Origin: Thiobacillus sp.
GTDB taxonomy: Bacteria; Pseudomonadota; Gammaproteobacteria; Burkholderiales; Thiobacillaceae
Direction of reading: 5' to 3'
DNA length: 15,509 bases
Assembly: GCA_018780025.1 (NCBI GenBank)
Contig: JADMKH010000193.1
Span: 1 to 15,509, forward strand
Shown piece after piece: positions 1-6,626 of the stretch (position 1 is its first letter; every line of letters starts with the position of its first letter). The notes beneath the pieces are model-generated. The model had not been told where the DNA came from. It worked only from the letters and a program-made list of their open reading frames with translations, and did not search any database. The position numbers and the translations under genes are program-made.

Positions 1-30
1 TACTCCCTCTCTCGGATAAATGATGCCGGA

Positions 31-1320
31 TCAATAGCGCCGAATTTCCAGCACGGCCTCCAGCCCCCCTGTTGGTCGGTTCCTGAGCAACACCTTCCAA
101 CCATTTGTTTCCGCCAGTTGGCGCACGATCGCCAACCCCAGCCCGGTGCCGCCGGTGGCTTGCGAGCGCGAAGCCTCCAGCCGGTAAAACGGTCTGAACA
201 CTTTTTCCAGCTGATCTTCAGGAATGCCTGCTCCGGCATCGCGCACAATGACCCGCGCACGATCCCCCGCACACTCCAACGCCAGTTCGACCGGCGTGTC
301 GCCGCCGTAGCGCTGGGCGTTCTGGATCAAGTTGGCGACAATCTGGCGCACCGCAAGGCGTCCTGCTTCAATCTCGCACGGCGCGGCAGCCGACCATTCC
401 AATCCCGCGTCGGCTGCCACGGCTTGCAGCAGTTCGGCCATGTCGAAGTGGCTTCGTGACCCGGCCTGCGTGGTGCGTGCCAGTTCCAGATAGCCGGTGA
501 TGAGCTTGTTCATGTCAGCCAGATCATTCACGGCGCGATCGATGCGTGCCGAGTCGGGATCGGCACGCAGCATTTCCAGATTGAGCTGCAAACGCGTCAT
601 CGGCGTGCGCAGATCATGCGAGATCCCAGCCAGCAAGGTGGTGCGGTTATCCAGCAGTTCGCGCACCTCGGTCGCCATGGTGTTGAAGCGGCGCGCCAGT
701 TCGGCCAGCTCGGCCGGGCCGGTTTCCGGCAGGGGTTCGGGCAGTTGGCCCGCGCCCACCTGACTGGCTGCCTGCGCTGCGCGCGCCAGCGGCACGGTGA
801 TGCGGCGCACCAGAAACAGCGCCGTCAGCAAGCTGAGCAAGGTGCCCACCGCAACCACGGCAATCGCGGCAAGCGGCACTTTAACGGCATAACGATCAGG
901 GAAAAACCCGGTGCGCAGCGCATGCCCGCCCTGCGGGATGTCCAGCCATACGGCCTTGGTGCCAGGCACCCCGCGCAAGGCGATCCCGCTACCCACGCGT
1001 CGACTCAACGCAGCCTCGATTTGCTCGCGAAATGCAAAACGGGGCGCATCCACCGTCGCACCCACATCAACCGTGGTCAGGCGCAGGCCGTGGCGGCGCG
1101 CCAGTTCGCGCTCGAATGCTTCACGCGTCTTGGGGGGCAATTCCACCCATGTTTGCGCAGACAGCACAATCAATCCGGCCAGATCGTCGGCCGAGCGTTC
1201 CGCCACGGGAATGATCAAGGTTTGGTTGACCACCCAGAACGCCGCTGCCTGAAACACGATAAACGCCAGCGCCAGCGCCAGCGCGGTGCGGGCAAACAAG
1301 GAATGGGTGAAGGGTTTCAC
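31..1320 (-). CDS. envZ: EnvZ-type sensor histidine kinase
   Basis: Membrane sensor kinase of an OmpR/EnvZ-class two-component system; it should autophosphorylate and pass the phosphate to the regulator encoded just upstream. 429 aa. A first membrane segment lies at about residues 12-32, a periplasmic sensor part follows to about 148, and a second membrane segment at about 149-171 leads into a HAMP linker (about 172-224). The HisKA motif AGISHDLRTP places the phosphoacceptor at His235. The ATPase domain shows the N-box NLIQNAQRYG (Asn334), G1 box DAGAGIP (361-367) and G2 box GGTGLGL (390-396), so it looks catalytically intact. The start is GTG at 1320, and it overlaps the regulator stop by 4 bp (GTGA), which implies translational coupling. 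The family is certain. The symbol rests on resemblance to the OmpR/EnvZ group; the stimulus is unknown. Confidence 0.9.
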   Translation of the reverse strand: MKPFTHSLFARTALALALAFIVFQAAAFWVVNQTLIIPVAERSADDLAGLIVLSAQTWVELPPKTREAFERELARRHGLRLTTVDVGATVDAPRFAFREQIEAALSRRVGSGIALRGVPGTKAVWLDIPQGGHALRTGFFPDRYAVKVPLAAIAVVAVGTLLSLLTALFLVRRITVPLARAAQAASQVGAGQLPEPLPETGPAELAELARRFNTMATEVRELLDNRTTLLAGISHDLRTPMTRLQLNLEMLRADPDSARIDRAVNDLADMNKLITGYLELARTTQAGSRSHFDMAELLQAVAADAGLEWSAAAPCEIEAGRLAVRQIVANLIQNAQRYGGDTPVELALECAGDRARVIVRDAGAGIPEDQLEKVFRPFYRLEASRSQATGGTGLGLAIVRQLAETNGWKVLLRNRPTGGLEAVLEIRRY

Positions 1321-2030
1321 CCTTTGCCCTGCGGCACGAACAGGTAACCCTGCCCACGCTGGGTGCGGATGTAAGCCGGATTGGACGGGTCGTTCTCGAT
1401 TTTCTTGCGCAACCGGTTTACCCGCACATCGATGCTGCGGTCAAACGGATCGCGCTCAAATCCGCGCAGCTGATCCATCAGCCAGTCGCGCGACAACGCG
1501 CGGTTGGCGTGGGTGACGAAAATTTCCAGCAATTCGTATTCGCCAGTGGTCAGTGCGATTTCATCGCTGTTGCGGTTCAGCGTCCGGGAATCGAGATTGA
1601 CGCTGAACGGGCCAAACCGGAACTGTTTGGCCGTTTCGGCTGCGGTTGGCGCGGCCGCGCCGCCTGGCCGCCGCATCACCGCCCGAATGCGCGCCAACAG
1701 CTCGCGCGGGTTAAAGGGTTTGGGCAGGTAGTCGTCGGCACCGACTTCGAGGCCAATGATGCGGTCGATGTCTTCGCCCTTGGCCGACAACATGATGATG
1801 GGGGGAAAGCCGGGCTGCGCACGCAGGCGGCGCGCCACCGACAGGCCATCCTCGCCCGGCATCATCCAGTCGAGCACCAGCAGGTCGGGCAGCCGGGCGG
1901 CCAGCAGGCGGTCCAGCGAAACTGCGTCCTCGGCAGTCTCCACCGCATAGCCCTGGCTCGTCAGGTATTCGGCCACCAGCTCGCGGATGCCCGGGTCGTC
2001 GTCAGTCACAAAAATGGTGTCTTTTTCCAT
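1317..2030 (-). CDS. ompR: OmpR-type response regulator
   Basis: DNA-binding response regulator, 237 aa, partner of the kinase encoded immediately downstream. The receiver domain (about 1-120) has the acidic pocket Asp10-Asp12, phosphoacceptor Asp54 in LVLDWMMPGEDG, Ser82 and Lys104 (LPKPF). The C-terminal winged helix (about 137-233) contains the recognition-helix region RSIDVRVNRLRKKIE and ends in RTQRGQGYLF, close in style to OmpR/PhoB-family proteins. The ATG at 2030 was chosen because MEKDTIFVTDDD begins the receiver fold normally; an in-frame extension to 2072 adds 14 residues unlike the family. No Shine-Dalgarno sequence is seen before the ATG. A TATAGT hexamer sits at 2037-2042 on this strand, so a leaderless transcript is possible. 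The divergent region upstream carries a GTTACA direct repeat that may be its own binding site (inference). Confidence 0.9.
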   Translation of the reverse strand: MEKDTIFVTDDDPGIRELVAEYLTSQGYAVETAEDAVSLDRLLAARLPDLLVLDWMMPGEDGLSVARRLRAQPGFPPIIMLSAKGEDIDRIIGLEVGADDYLPKPFNPRELLARIRAVMRRPGGAAAPTAAETAKQFRFGPFSVNLDSRTLNRNSDEIALTTGEYELLEIFVTHANRALSRDWLMDQLRGFERDPFDRSIDVRVNRLRKKIENDPSNPAYIRTQRGQGYLFVPQGKG

Positions 2031-2183
2031 GCGGCAACTATAGCAGCGGAGTTGGGTACCGCTTCCCCTCACGGTTACACACTGTTACAAAATCGTCCTT
2101 GCGTGAAACAGTGCGCTTACTTTCCTCAACCAAACTGCGAAGCATGGAAGCAAAGCAACGCAACCACCGAAATGGAGAAAAAG
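2031..2183. promoter_or_regulatory. divergent promoter region with GTTACA direct repeat
   Basis: This 153-bp region separates the ompR-type regulator (minus) from three exported-protein genes (plus). It contains GTTACA at 2074-2079 and again at 2084-2089, a direct repeat with exact 10-bp period, which is the usual arrangement for OmpR/PhoB-family dimers. Candidate -10 boxes lie on either side: TATAGT at 2037-2042 on the minus strand and TACTTT at 2118-2123 on the plus strand, both without a good -35. From the projected start points the repeat would sit at roughly -40 to -60 in both directions, a position typical of activator sites. The repeat is seen directly. Its use by the adjacent regulator, and the promoters themselves, are inference. 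Confidence 0.45.
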
Positions 2184-2465
2184 ATGATTAAACGACAACG
2201 CTGGATTTTTGGCCTGGCCTCACTGGGACTGGTTTTGGCCGCCCCGGTTCACGCGGCCCCGGATTTCATGGATGGCTCAGTCATCGTGGCCAAGCGCGAC
2301 CAGGCTGACGAGGTGCGCCAGGGCAAGCGCGACACCCGCAAGGACGACCGTCGTGACGCCAGGCGTGAAGCCGAACGCGAGGAAGCGCAAGGTTACGGCT
2401 ACGGCTACGAACGTCGCCACCAGGAACGCAACGAACAGGAGGGTCGCCCACGCGACCGTCGCTAA
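2184..2465 (+). CDS. small exported highly charged protein, function unknown
   Basis: 93 aa, family not recognised. Residues 1-24 form a classical signal peptide (basic start MIKRQR, hydrophobic LASLGLVLAA, likely cleavage after VHA). The mature part is about 69 residues, very rich in Arg, Asp, Glu and Gln, with a short GYGYGY tract, and looks disordered. The start at 2184 is preceded by GGAG (2174-2177); an ATG four codons upstream (2172) is possible but lacks as good a ribosome site. It leads a three-gene run of exported proteins downstream of the regulator's promoter region. It could be a periplasmic polyampholyte for ion or acid buffering, but nothing in the sequence proves this. Confidence 0.7.
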   Translation: MIKRQRWIFGLASLGLVLAAPVHAAPDFMDGSVIVAKRDQADEVRQGKRDTRKDDRRDARREAEREEAQGYGYGYERRHQERNEQEGRPRDRR

Positions 2466-2501
2466 GCCCCACTGATTTCACTGTAGTCAAGGAGAGTAAG
2501 C

Positions 2502-3086
2502 ATGAAAACACGCACATTGAACACCACCCTGATTGCTGCATTGCTTGCCGCCAGCGGGTCGGCCCAAGCCGGCCACCCGCAGGCTGACAACAATGGCGAC
2601 GGCTTTACCGCCCGCGCCCAGGTGCTATCCAGCACACCGGTTTACGACACGGTCAACGAGCCGCGCCGCGAGTGCTGGACTGAAACCAGCGGGTACGAAA
2701 CCCGTAGCTATCGCGACGGCAGCAACACCGGCAGCACCGTACTGGGCGCAATCGCGGGCGGATTGATCGGGTCCACCGTCGGCAAGGGTAACGGCAAGGT
2801 TGCCGCCGCCGCTGTCGGCGCCGCGACCGGCGCAGTGGTCGGCAGCCGCTGGAATGATGGCAGCACCCGCTACGAATCGAGTCCGCATCAGGTAGAGCGC
2901 TGCCGCACGAATGACAACTACCGTCAGGTGGTGAGCGGCTACGACGTTCGCTACCGTTTCCAGGGCCGCGAATTCAGCACCCGCCTGCCAAACGATCCCG
3001 GCAAGTGGCTGACCCTGAATGTGAGTTTTAGCGTGGCTGAAGATCAGCGTCCCGGTCGCTGGAACAACAGCTACTACGACCGTTAA
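2502..3086 (+). CDS. glycine-zipper 2TM-domain exported protein
   Basis: 194 aa, in the Rickettsia 17-kDa-antigen-like/glycine-zipper 2TM family, normally found in the outer membrane or periplasm of proteobacteria. Residues 1-23 are a signal peptide (cleavage likely after AQA). No Cys follows the cleavage site, so it is not an obvious lipoprotein. Residues about 79-115 are the zipper: two hydrophobic Gly/Ala-rich segments (VLGAIAGGLIGSTVG and AAVGAATGAVVG) with repeated GxxxG spacing. The zipper is flanked by two conserved-looking soluble parts: ARAQVLSSTPVYD with Cys58 (RRECW), and a C-terminal module with Cys134 that could pair with Cys58. AAGGAG at 2489-2494 supports the ATG at 2502. It lies 36 bp after the charged protein and 44 bp before the His-rich protein. 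The exact role is unknown. Confidence 0.85.
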   Translation: MKTRTLNTTLIAALLAASGSAQAGHPQADNNGDGFTARAQVLSSTPVYDTVNEPRRECWTETSGYETRSYRDGSNTGSTVLGAIAGGLIGSTVGKGNGKVAAAAVGAATGAVVGSRWNDGSTRYESSPHQVERCRTNDNYRQVVSGYDVRYRFQGREFSTRLPNDPGKWLTLNVSFSVAEDQRPGRWNNSYYDR

Positions 3087-3130
3087 TGCCTCGCTGAGCG
3101 CAAGCGTTTTAACCTGAAAGGAGAATTGCC

Positions 3131-3496
3131 ATGTTACGCACCCTGTTAATTGCAACGGCTTTGTTGACCACCTCGGGCGCAGCCCTTGCCCGCGACGGCG
3201 ATGAATACGGCCGCGTGATCTCGGTTGAGCCCAGCTTCAGCATCTCGTTCGGTACCCGTCACCACGATGGCTATCGCGTTCAGTATGAATCAGGTGGTCA
3301 TCACTACTGGACACATTCGCCCCATCATCCCGGCCACTATTTTGTGCTGCCGCCCCAGCATTACGTCCAGTCGAATTACGGCTACCGTGATCATGGCTGG
3401 CGCGGGCATGAGCGGCATCACTGGAAGGGCCACCGCGAAGACAGGCGACACGATCGCCACGATGATCGCGAGTACCGTCGCCACGACAGGTATTGA
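3131..3496 (+). CDS. small exported His-rich protein
   Basis: 121 aa. Residues 1-20 are a signal peptide (LLIATALLTTSGAALA). The mature protein has 17 His, many as HH, HxxH or HD pairs, and a C-terminal tail of Arg/His/Asp repeats, suggesting metal or anion binding in the periplasm (inference). Residues about 46-73 (GYRVQY...PHHPGHYFVL) align with residues 147-173 of the preceding glycine-zipper protein (GYDVRY...PNDPGKWLTL), with about 10 identities in 27. It therefore looks like a zipper-less paralogous module. AAAGGAG at 3117-3123 supports the ATG at 3131. Last gene of the plus-strand cluster; a strong terminator begins 30 bp after its stop. No named family is recognised with confidence. 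Confidence 0.75.
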   Translation: MLRTLLIATALLTTSGAALARDGDEYGRVISVEPSFSISFGTRHHDGYRVQYESGGHHYWTHSPHHPGHYFVLPPQHYVQSNYGYRDHGWRGHERHHWKGHREDRRHDRHDDREYRRHDRY

Positions 3497-3526
3497 ATCC
3501 GGATTTCGCGCGATGTAAAACCGGTC

Positions 3527-3550
3527 ACGCCCTCTGCTTGCAGAGGGCGT
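3527..3550. terminator. bidirectional intrinsic terminator
   Basis: A perfect 10-bp stem (ACGCCCTCTG at 3527-3536, CAGAGGGCGT at 3541-3550) closes a CTTG tetraloop. It is followed on the plus strand by TTTATT, counting the last T of the stem, and on the minus strand by GACCGGTTTTA, a T-run six bases beyond the stem. It sits between the convergent His-rich gene (stop 3496) and fpr (stop 3551) and plausibly ends transcription from both sides, better in the plus direction. Confidence 0.85.
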
Positions 3551-4297
3551 TTATTCGTGGTGGATGACGAAGGCCACTTCGGTGGTGAAATTACCGACCC
3601 CGCGATGGTTGGTCAGCGTCCAGCCCGTGTCCTTGAGATGGTGCGTCAGCGCACGCGTCATTTCAGGGTTGCCGCAAATCATCACGCGGTCCTGTTCAGG
3701 GTCGGGCGCGGGAAGGCCGAGACGTTGTGACAAGGCGCCGGACCGGAACAAATCTCCGCCGCGTTCGGGCGTGGGAAAAGGCTCGCGTGTCACGGTCGGC
3801 ACGTAGCGCAACTGGGTATTGTTGAGGCCTTCAATTTCCTCGCGGTACGCCAGCTCGGCCGCCGTTCGAACCGAATGCACCAGGACGACCGTTTCATAGC
3901 GCGCATAAAGTGCGGGATCGCGGATCAGGCTGATGAATGGCGCCAACCCGGTGCCGGTGGCCAGCATATACAGGGTGCGCCCCGGTAACACATGGTTGAG
4001 CGTGAGCGAGCCGGTTGCCTTGCTGTTGACCCATACGCTGTCGCCGGGACGAATCTGCGCCAGCTTCCCGGTCAAAGGGCCATCGGGCACGTGGATACTG
4101 AGAAACTCCAGGTGGTCGCGGTCGGTGGTGGAGACGATGGAATAGGCGCGCGCCACCAGCTTGCCTTCGTGCTTCAAACCGATCGTGACGAACTCGCCAT
4201 TTTCAAACGTGAAATCCTGCGGGCGGCTCAGCGTAAAACTGAATGTTTTGTCCGACCATGGGCGAACAGATTGCACGGTTTGTTCACTGTAAGGCAT
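3551..4297 (-). CDS. fpr: ferredoxin--NADP(+) reductase
   Basis: FAD-dependent ferredoxin/flavodoxin-NADP+ reductase (EC 1.18.1.2), 248 aa, the usual length for the bacterial Fpr type. The FAD-binding barrel (about 1-100) contains RAYS (50-53). The NADP-binding half has GTGLAPF (115-121), VLVHSVR and ICGNPEM. The C-terminus GNFTTEVAFV is the bacterial-type tail near the flavin. It would exchange electrons between NADPH and ferredoxin or flavodoxin in the cytoplasm, for example for Fe-S repair or oxidative defence. AAGGAAAG just before the ATG at 4297 is a good ribosome site, and the gene starts only 9 nt after the cca stop, so it is likely cotranscribed. It ends at the shared terminator. Confidence 0.93.
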   Translation of the reverse strand: MPYSEQTVQSVRPWSDKTFSFTLSRPQDFTFENGEFVTIGLKHEGKLVARAYSIVSTTDRDHLEFLSIHVPDGPLTGKLAQIRPGDSVWVNSKATGSLTLNHVLPGRTLYMLATGTGLAPFISLIRDPALYARYETVVLVHSVRTAAELAYREEIEGLNNTQLRYVPTVTREPFPTPERGGDLFRSGALSQRLGLPAPDPEQDRVMICGNPEMTRALTHHLKDTGWTLTNHRGVGNFTTEVAFVIHHE

Positions 4298-4306
4298 GTT
4301 CTTTCC

Positions 4307-5524
4307 TTAAAAATCCTGCTTGCGCCAGGCATCGACAGCTTGTGTACGCGCACGAAATACCGCCTCACGAATTTTATCGGGCGCGGCTGCCCGTGCGACA
4401 GCGCCCGCATCCACACCGCGCGCCACGGAAAATGCCTGTTGCAGATAAGCCGGCGGCGGGTAATCGCGTGTTTCATAGCCGGGCCGGCCGCGAAAATCGC
4501 ATTCGCAGGCCTGCAACAGGTCACCAAAACGCTCGGGACGGCGAAATGCACCGACGCGTTCAAGCAATTCGACGATGGTGGCAGCGCGCAGTTCCAGCGC
4601 GCGGTGAACATTGCCGTGATCCCGCGCAACCGCAATAGCCAACTCGCGGCAATCGACCGGCACGCGTATGCGTTCGCAGAGCGCGCGCACCAGTTCCACG
4701 CTTTTGGCTTCGTGGCCGTGGTGTTTCGGCCAAAACTCGGGGGGCGTAACGCCCTTGCCGAGATCGTGCGTCAATGCGGCGAAGCGTACCGCCAGGCTGC
4801 TTCCCTGCTGCGCGGCCCAATCCACGACGAGCATGACGTGCACCCCGGTATCGATTTCCGGATGGTATTCCGGCGGTTGCGGCACGCCGAACAGGCGGTC
4901 AATCTCGGGGAACAGCCGGGCCAGCGCACCGCAGTCGCGCAGCACCTGGAACATGCGCGAGGGTTGCGCTTCCATCAGGCCGCGCGCCATCTCCTGCCAC
5001 ACCCGCTCGGGCACCAGCGCGTCGATTTCGCCGTTGTCGACCATTTTCCGCATCAGTGTGTTGGTTTCCGGCGCCACGGTGAAGCCGGTGAAGCGCGCGG
5101 CAAAACGCGCCACTCTCAGGATTCGAACCGGGTCTTCGGAAAATGCCGCGCTCACATGGCGAAAAACGCGCGCATCGAGATCGCTTTGGCCGCCGTAGGG
5201 ATCGACCAACTCCCCCGTTTCGTCTTCGGCGATGGCATTAATGGTGAGATCGCGCCGCTGCAAATCCTCTTCCAGCGTGACTTCGGGCGCCGCGTAGACC
5301 TTGAAGCCCTTGTAACCGAGTCCGGATTTGCGCTCGGTACGCGCCAGCGCGTATTCGGCATGCGTTTCGGGATGCAAAAAAACCGGGAAGTCCTTGCCGA
5401 CAGGCTGATAGCCCAGCGCCAGCATCTGCTCGGGCGTAGCACCCACCACAACGTAATCTCGATCGGCTACGGGCAGGCCCAGCAACCGATCGCGCACTGC
5501 ACCGCCCACGATGTAGGTTTTCAT
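4307..5524 (-). CDS. cca: CCA tRNA nucleotidyltransferase with HD domain
   Basis: Adds or repairs the 3'-terminal CCA of tRNAs, using CTP and ATP without a template (class II nucleotidyltransferase). 405 aa, near the E. coli length of 412. The head domain shows GGAVRD (7-12), the metal-binding pair Asp21/Asp23 in DRDYV, RRDLTINAIA (90-99), and DPVRILRVARFAARF (131-145), whose arginines belong to the nucleotide-recognition region. A C-terminal HD phosphohydrolase domain is present, with His253-Asp254 in LTHDLGKG and HHGHE nearby, as in the multifunctional gamma/betaproteobacterial enzyme that also has 2',3'-cyclic phosphodiesterase activity. It starts 15 bp after the upstream NDUFA9-like gene and ends 9 bp before fpr. 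No strong Shine-Dalgarno sequence is visible at the ATG. Confidence 0.95.
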   Translation of the reverse strand: MKTYIVGGAVRDRLLGLPVADRDYVVVGATPEQMLALGYQPVGKDFPVFLHPETHAEYALARTERKSGLGYKGFKVYAAPEVTLEEDLQRRDLTINAIAEDETGELVDPYGGQSDLDARVFRHVSAAFSEDPVRILRVARFAARFTGFTVAPETNTLMRKMVDNGEIDALVPERVWQEMARGLMEAQPSRMFQVLRDCGALARLFPEIDRLFGVPQPPEYHPEIDTGVHVMLVVDWAAQQGSSLAVRFAALTHDLGKGVTPPEFWPKHHGHEAKSVELVRALCERIRVPVDCRELAIAVARDHGNVHRALELRAATIVELLERVGAFRRPERFGDLLQACECDFRGRPGYETRDYPPPAYLQQAFSVARGVDAGAVARAAAPDKIREAVFRARTQAVDAWRKQDF

Positions 5525-5539
5525 CGCGGCACGCTGGCG

Positions 5540-6577
5540 TTAGCGGCGGGCGCTCTCGCGGTAGCCTTCGTAACGCGCACGCGGGGAATCGGCGCGCAGG
5601 TACTCCGGCGCGATGGCTTCGAGCGTTGCCGGCTCGAAATCGAATACGGCCGGCCAGCCGCCGCTGCACACATTGTCCACGCTCATGGCGTAGAAATTGT
5701 CGCGCGTCATCAGCTTCTTGCCGGGTTTGAACTCGAGCGCCCAGGCTTGCAGGTAAGACAGGAAGTTACCGAGCGGGAAAATGGTCCGCTGCTTGCCGAT
5801 GACTTCACCCACGAAACTCACCAGCTCCTTCAGGGTGTAGGCCTTGGGGCCACACAAGTCGTAGGTCTGGCCAAACGTGGCGGTGTTGCCGAGGCTGTCG
5901 GCAAAGGCGCGCGCAACGTCTTCCACATGCACCGGTGCAAAACGCGCGCTTGCACCTGCCAGCGGCAGCACCGGAAACGCTTGCAGCAGGCGGGCGAACA
6001 TGGTCAGGAAAGCATCGCCGCGGCCGAAGATGACGGACGGCCGGAAAATCGTGACGTTGAGGCCATAACCATGAATGAACTTGGGTCCATTCAGATACCA
6101 GCTCTCATGCTCGCTGTGCGTCATCCCGGCCTCGCGCACCAGCGCTTCGGCAACGCCCTTGGAACGCTGATACGCTGAGCGGGAATTGGGATGGGCACCC
6201 AGCGCGCTCATGTGCAGCAGCCGTTGCACGCCCGAGTCACCGCAGGCGTGGATGATCTTGCGCGGCAATTCGATATGGATTTTATGGAAATCGCCCCGCC
6301 GCGCATCGGGCAAGTCTGCACGTCCAATATTGCTTTCGTGCAGGATGCCGACCAGGTTGATGACCGCATCCATCCCGCGAAAATGCTGGGTGAGCGCCTG
6401 CTGGCCGTGCACGTCGGCCTCGATGACTTCCACCGTGGGCAGCAGGATCAGTTCTTTGGCCATTTCACGGCGATGGCTCAGCACACGGACCTGGAGGCCA
6501 CGCGCGGCGAGCTGGCTGACGAGATGGGTACCGACAAAGCCGGAGCCGCCGAGGATGCAGATGCGTTCAATCTTCAT
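5540..6577 (-). CDS. NDUFA9-like NAD(P)-binding SDR protein
   Basis: 345-aa atypical short-chain dehydrogenase/epimerase-fold protein of the complex I NDUFA9-subunit-like family. The N-terminal Rossmann motif is CILGGSGFVG (7-16). Also visible are INLVGILHE, MSALGAHPNSRSAYQRSK with Tyr136 and Lys140, and the family hallmark VTIFRPSVIFGRGD (175-188). The Tyr-xxx-Lys pair is kept, but bacterial members are usually annotated without a defined reaction. Between EALVREAG and LNVTIFRP there are about 20 residues (roughly 151-171, MTHSEHESW...FIHGYG) that I would not expect in a typical member. The gene is 49 bp after slt and 15 bp before cca. No good Shine-Dalgarno sequence precedes the ATG. Confidence 0.88.
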   Translation of the reverse strand: MKIERICILGGSGFVGTHLVSQLAARGLQVRVLSHRREMAKELILLPTVEVIEADVHGQQALTQHFRGMDAVINLVGILHESNIGRADLPDARRGDFHKIHIELPRKIIHACGDSGVQRLLHMSALGAHPNSRSAYQRSKGVAEALVREAGMTHSEHESWYLNGPKFIHGYGLNVTIFRPSVIFGRGDAFLTMFARLLQAFPVLPLAGASARFAPVHVEDVARAFADSLGNTATFGQTYDLCGPKAYTLKELVSFVGEVIGKQRTIFPLGNFLSYLQAWALEFKPGKKLMTRDNFYAMSVDNVCSGGWPAVFDFEPATLEAIAPEYLRADSPRARYEGYRESARR

Positions 6578-6626
6578 GGTGGTTTACGTTTTGAAAGGGG
6601 GATTGGTATATAAGGCGTTGCTGATT

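Noticed and set aside
1509..2183. Long in-frame extension upstream of the 93-aa charged protein.
   Set aside because: It is antisense to the response regulator and would bury the signal peptide. The ATG at 2184 with GGAG is the sensible start.
3092..3110. Terminator between the glycine-zipper and His-rich genes.
   Set aside because: Only a 4-bp CGCT/AGCG stem with a 7-nt loop before TTTT; too weak to call, though it might cause mild attenuation.
3992..6178. A very long open frame (728 codons) on the plus strand.
   Set aside because: It lies antisense to fpr, cca and the NDUFA9-like gene, all with intact diagnostic motifs. Its translation is Arg/His/Gln-rich with no recognisable domain. Long antisense frames are common in GC-rich coding DNA.
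6578..6626. Promoter for the NDUFA9-like/cca/fpr genes (TATATA on the minus strand near 6607-6612).
   Set aside because: The hexamer is good but there is no matching -35 at 16-18 bp. Read-through from slt is equally possible, so it is not listed as a feature.
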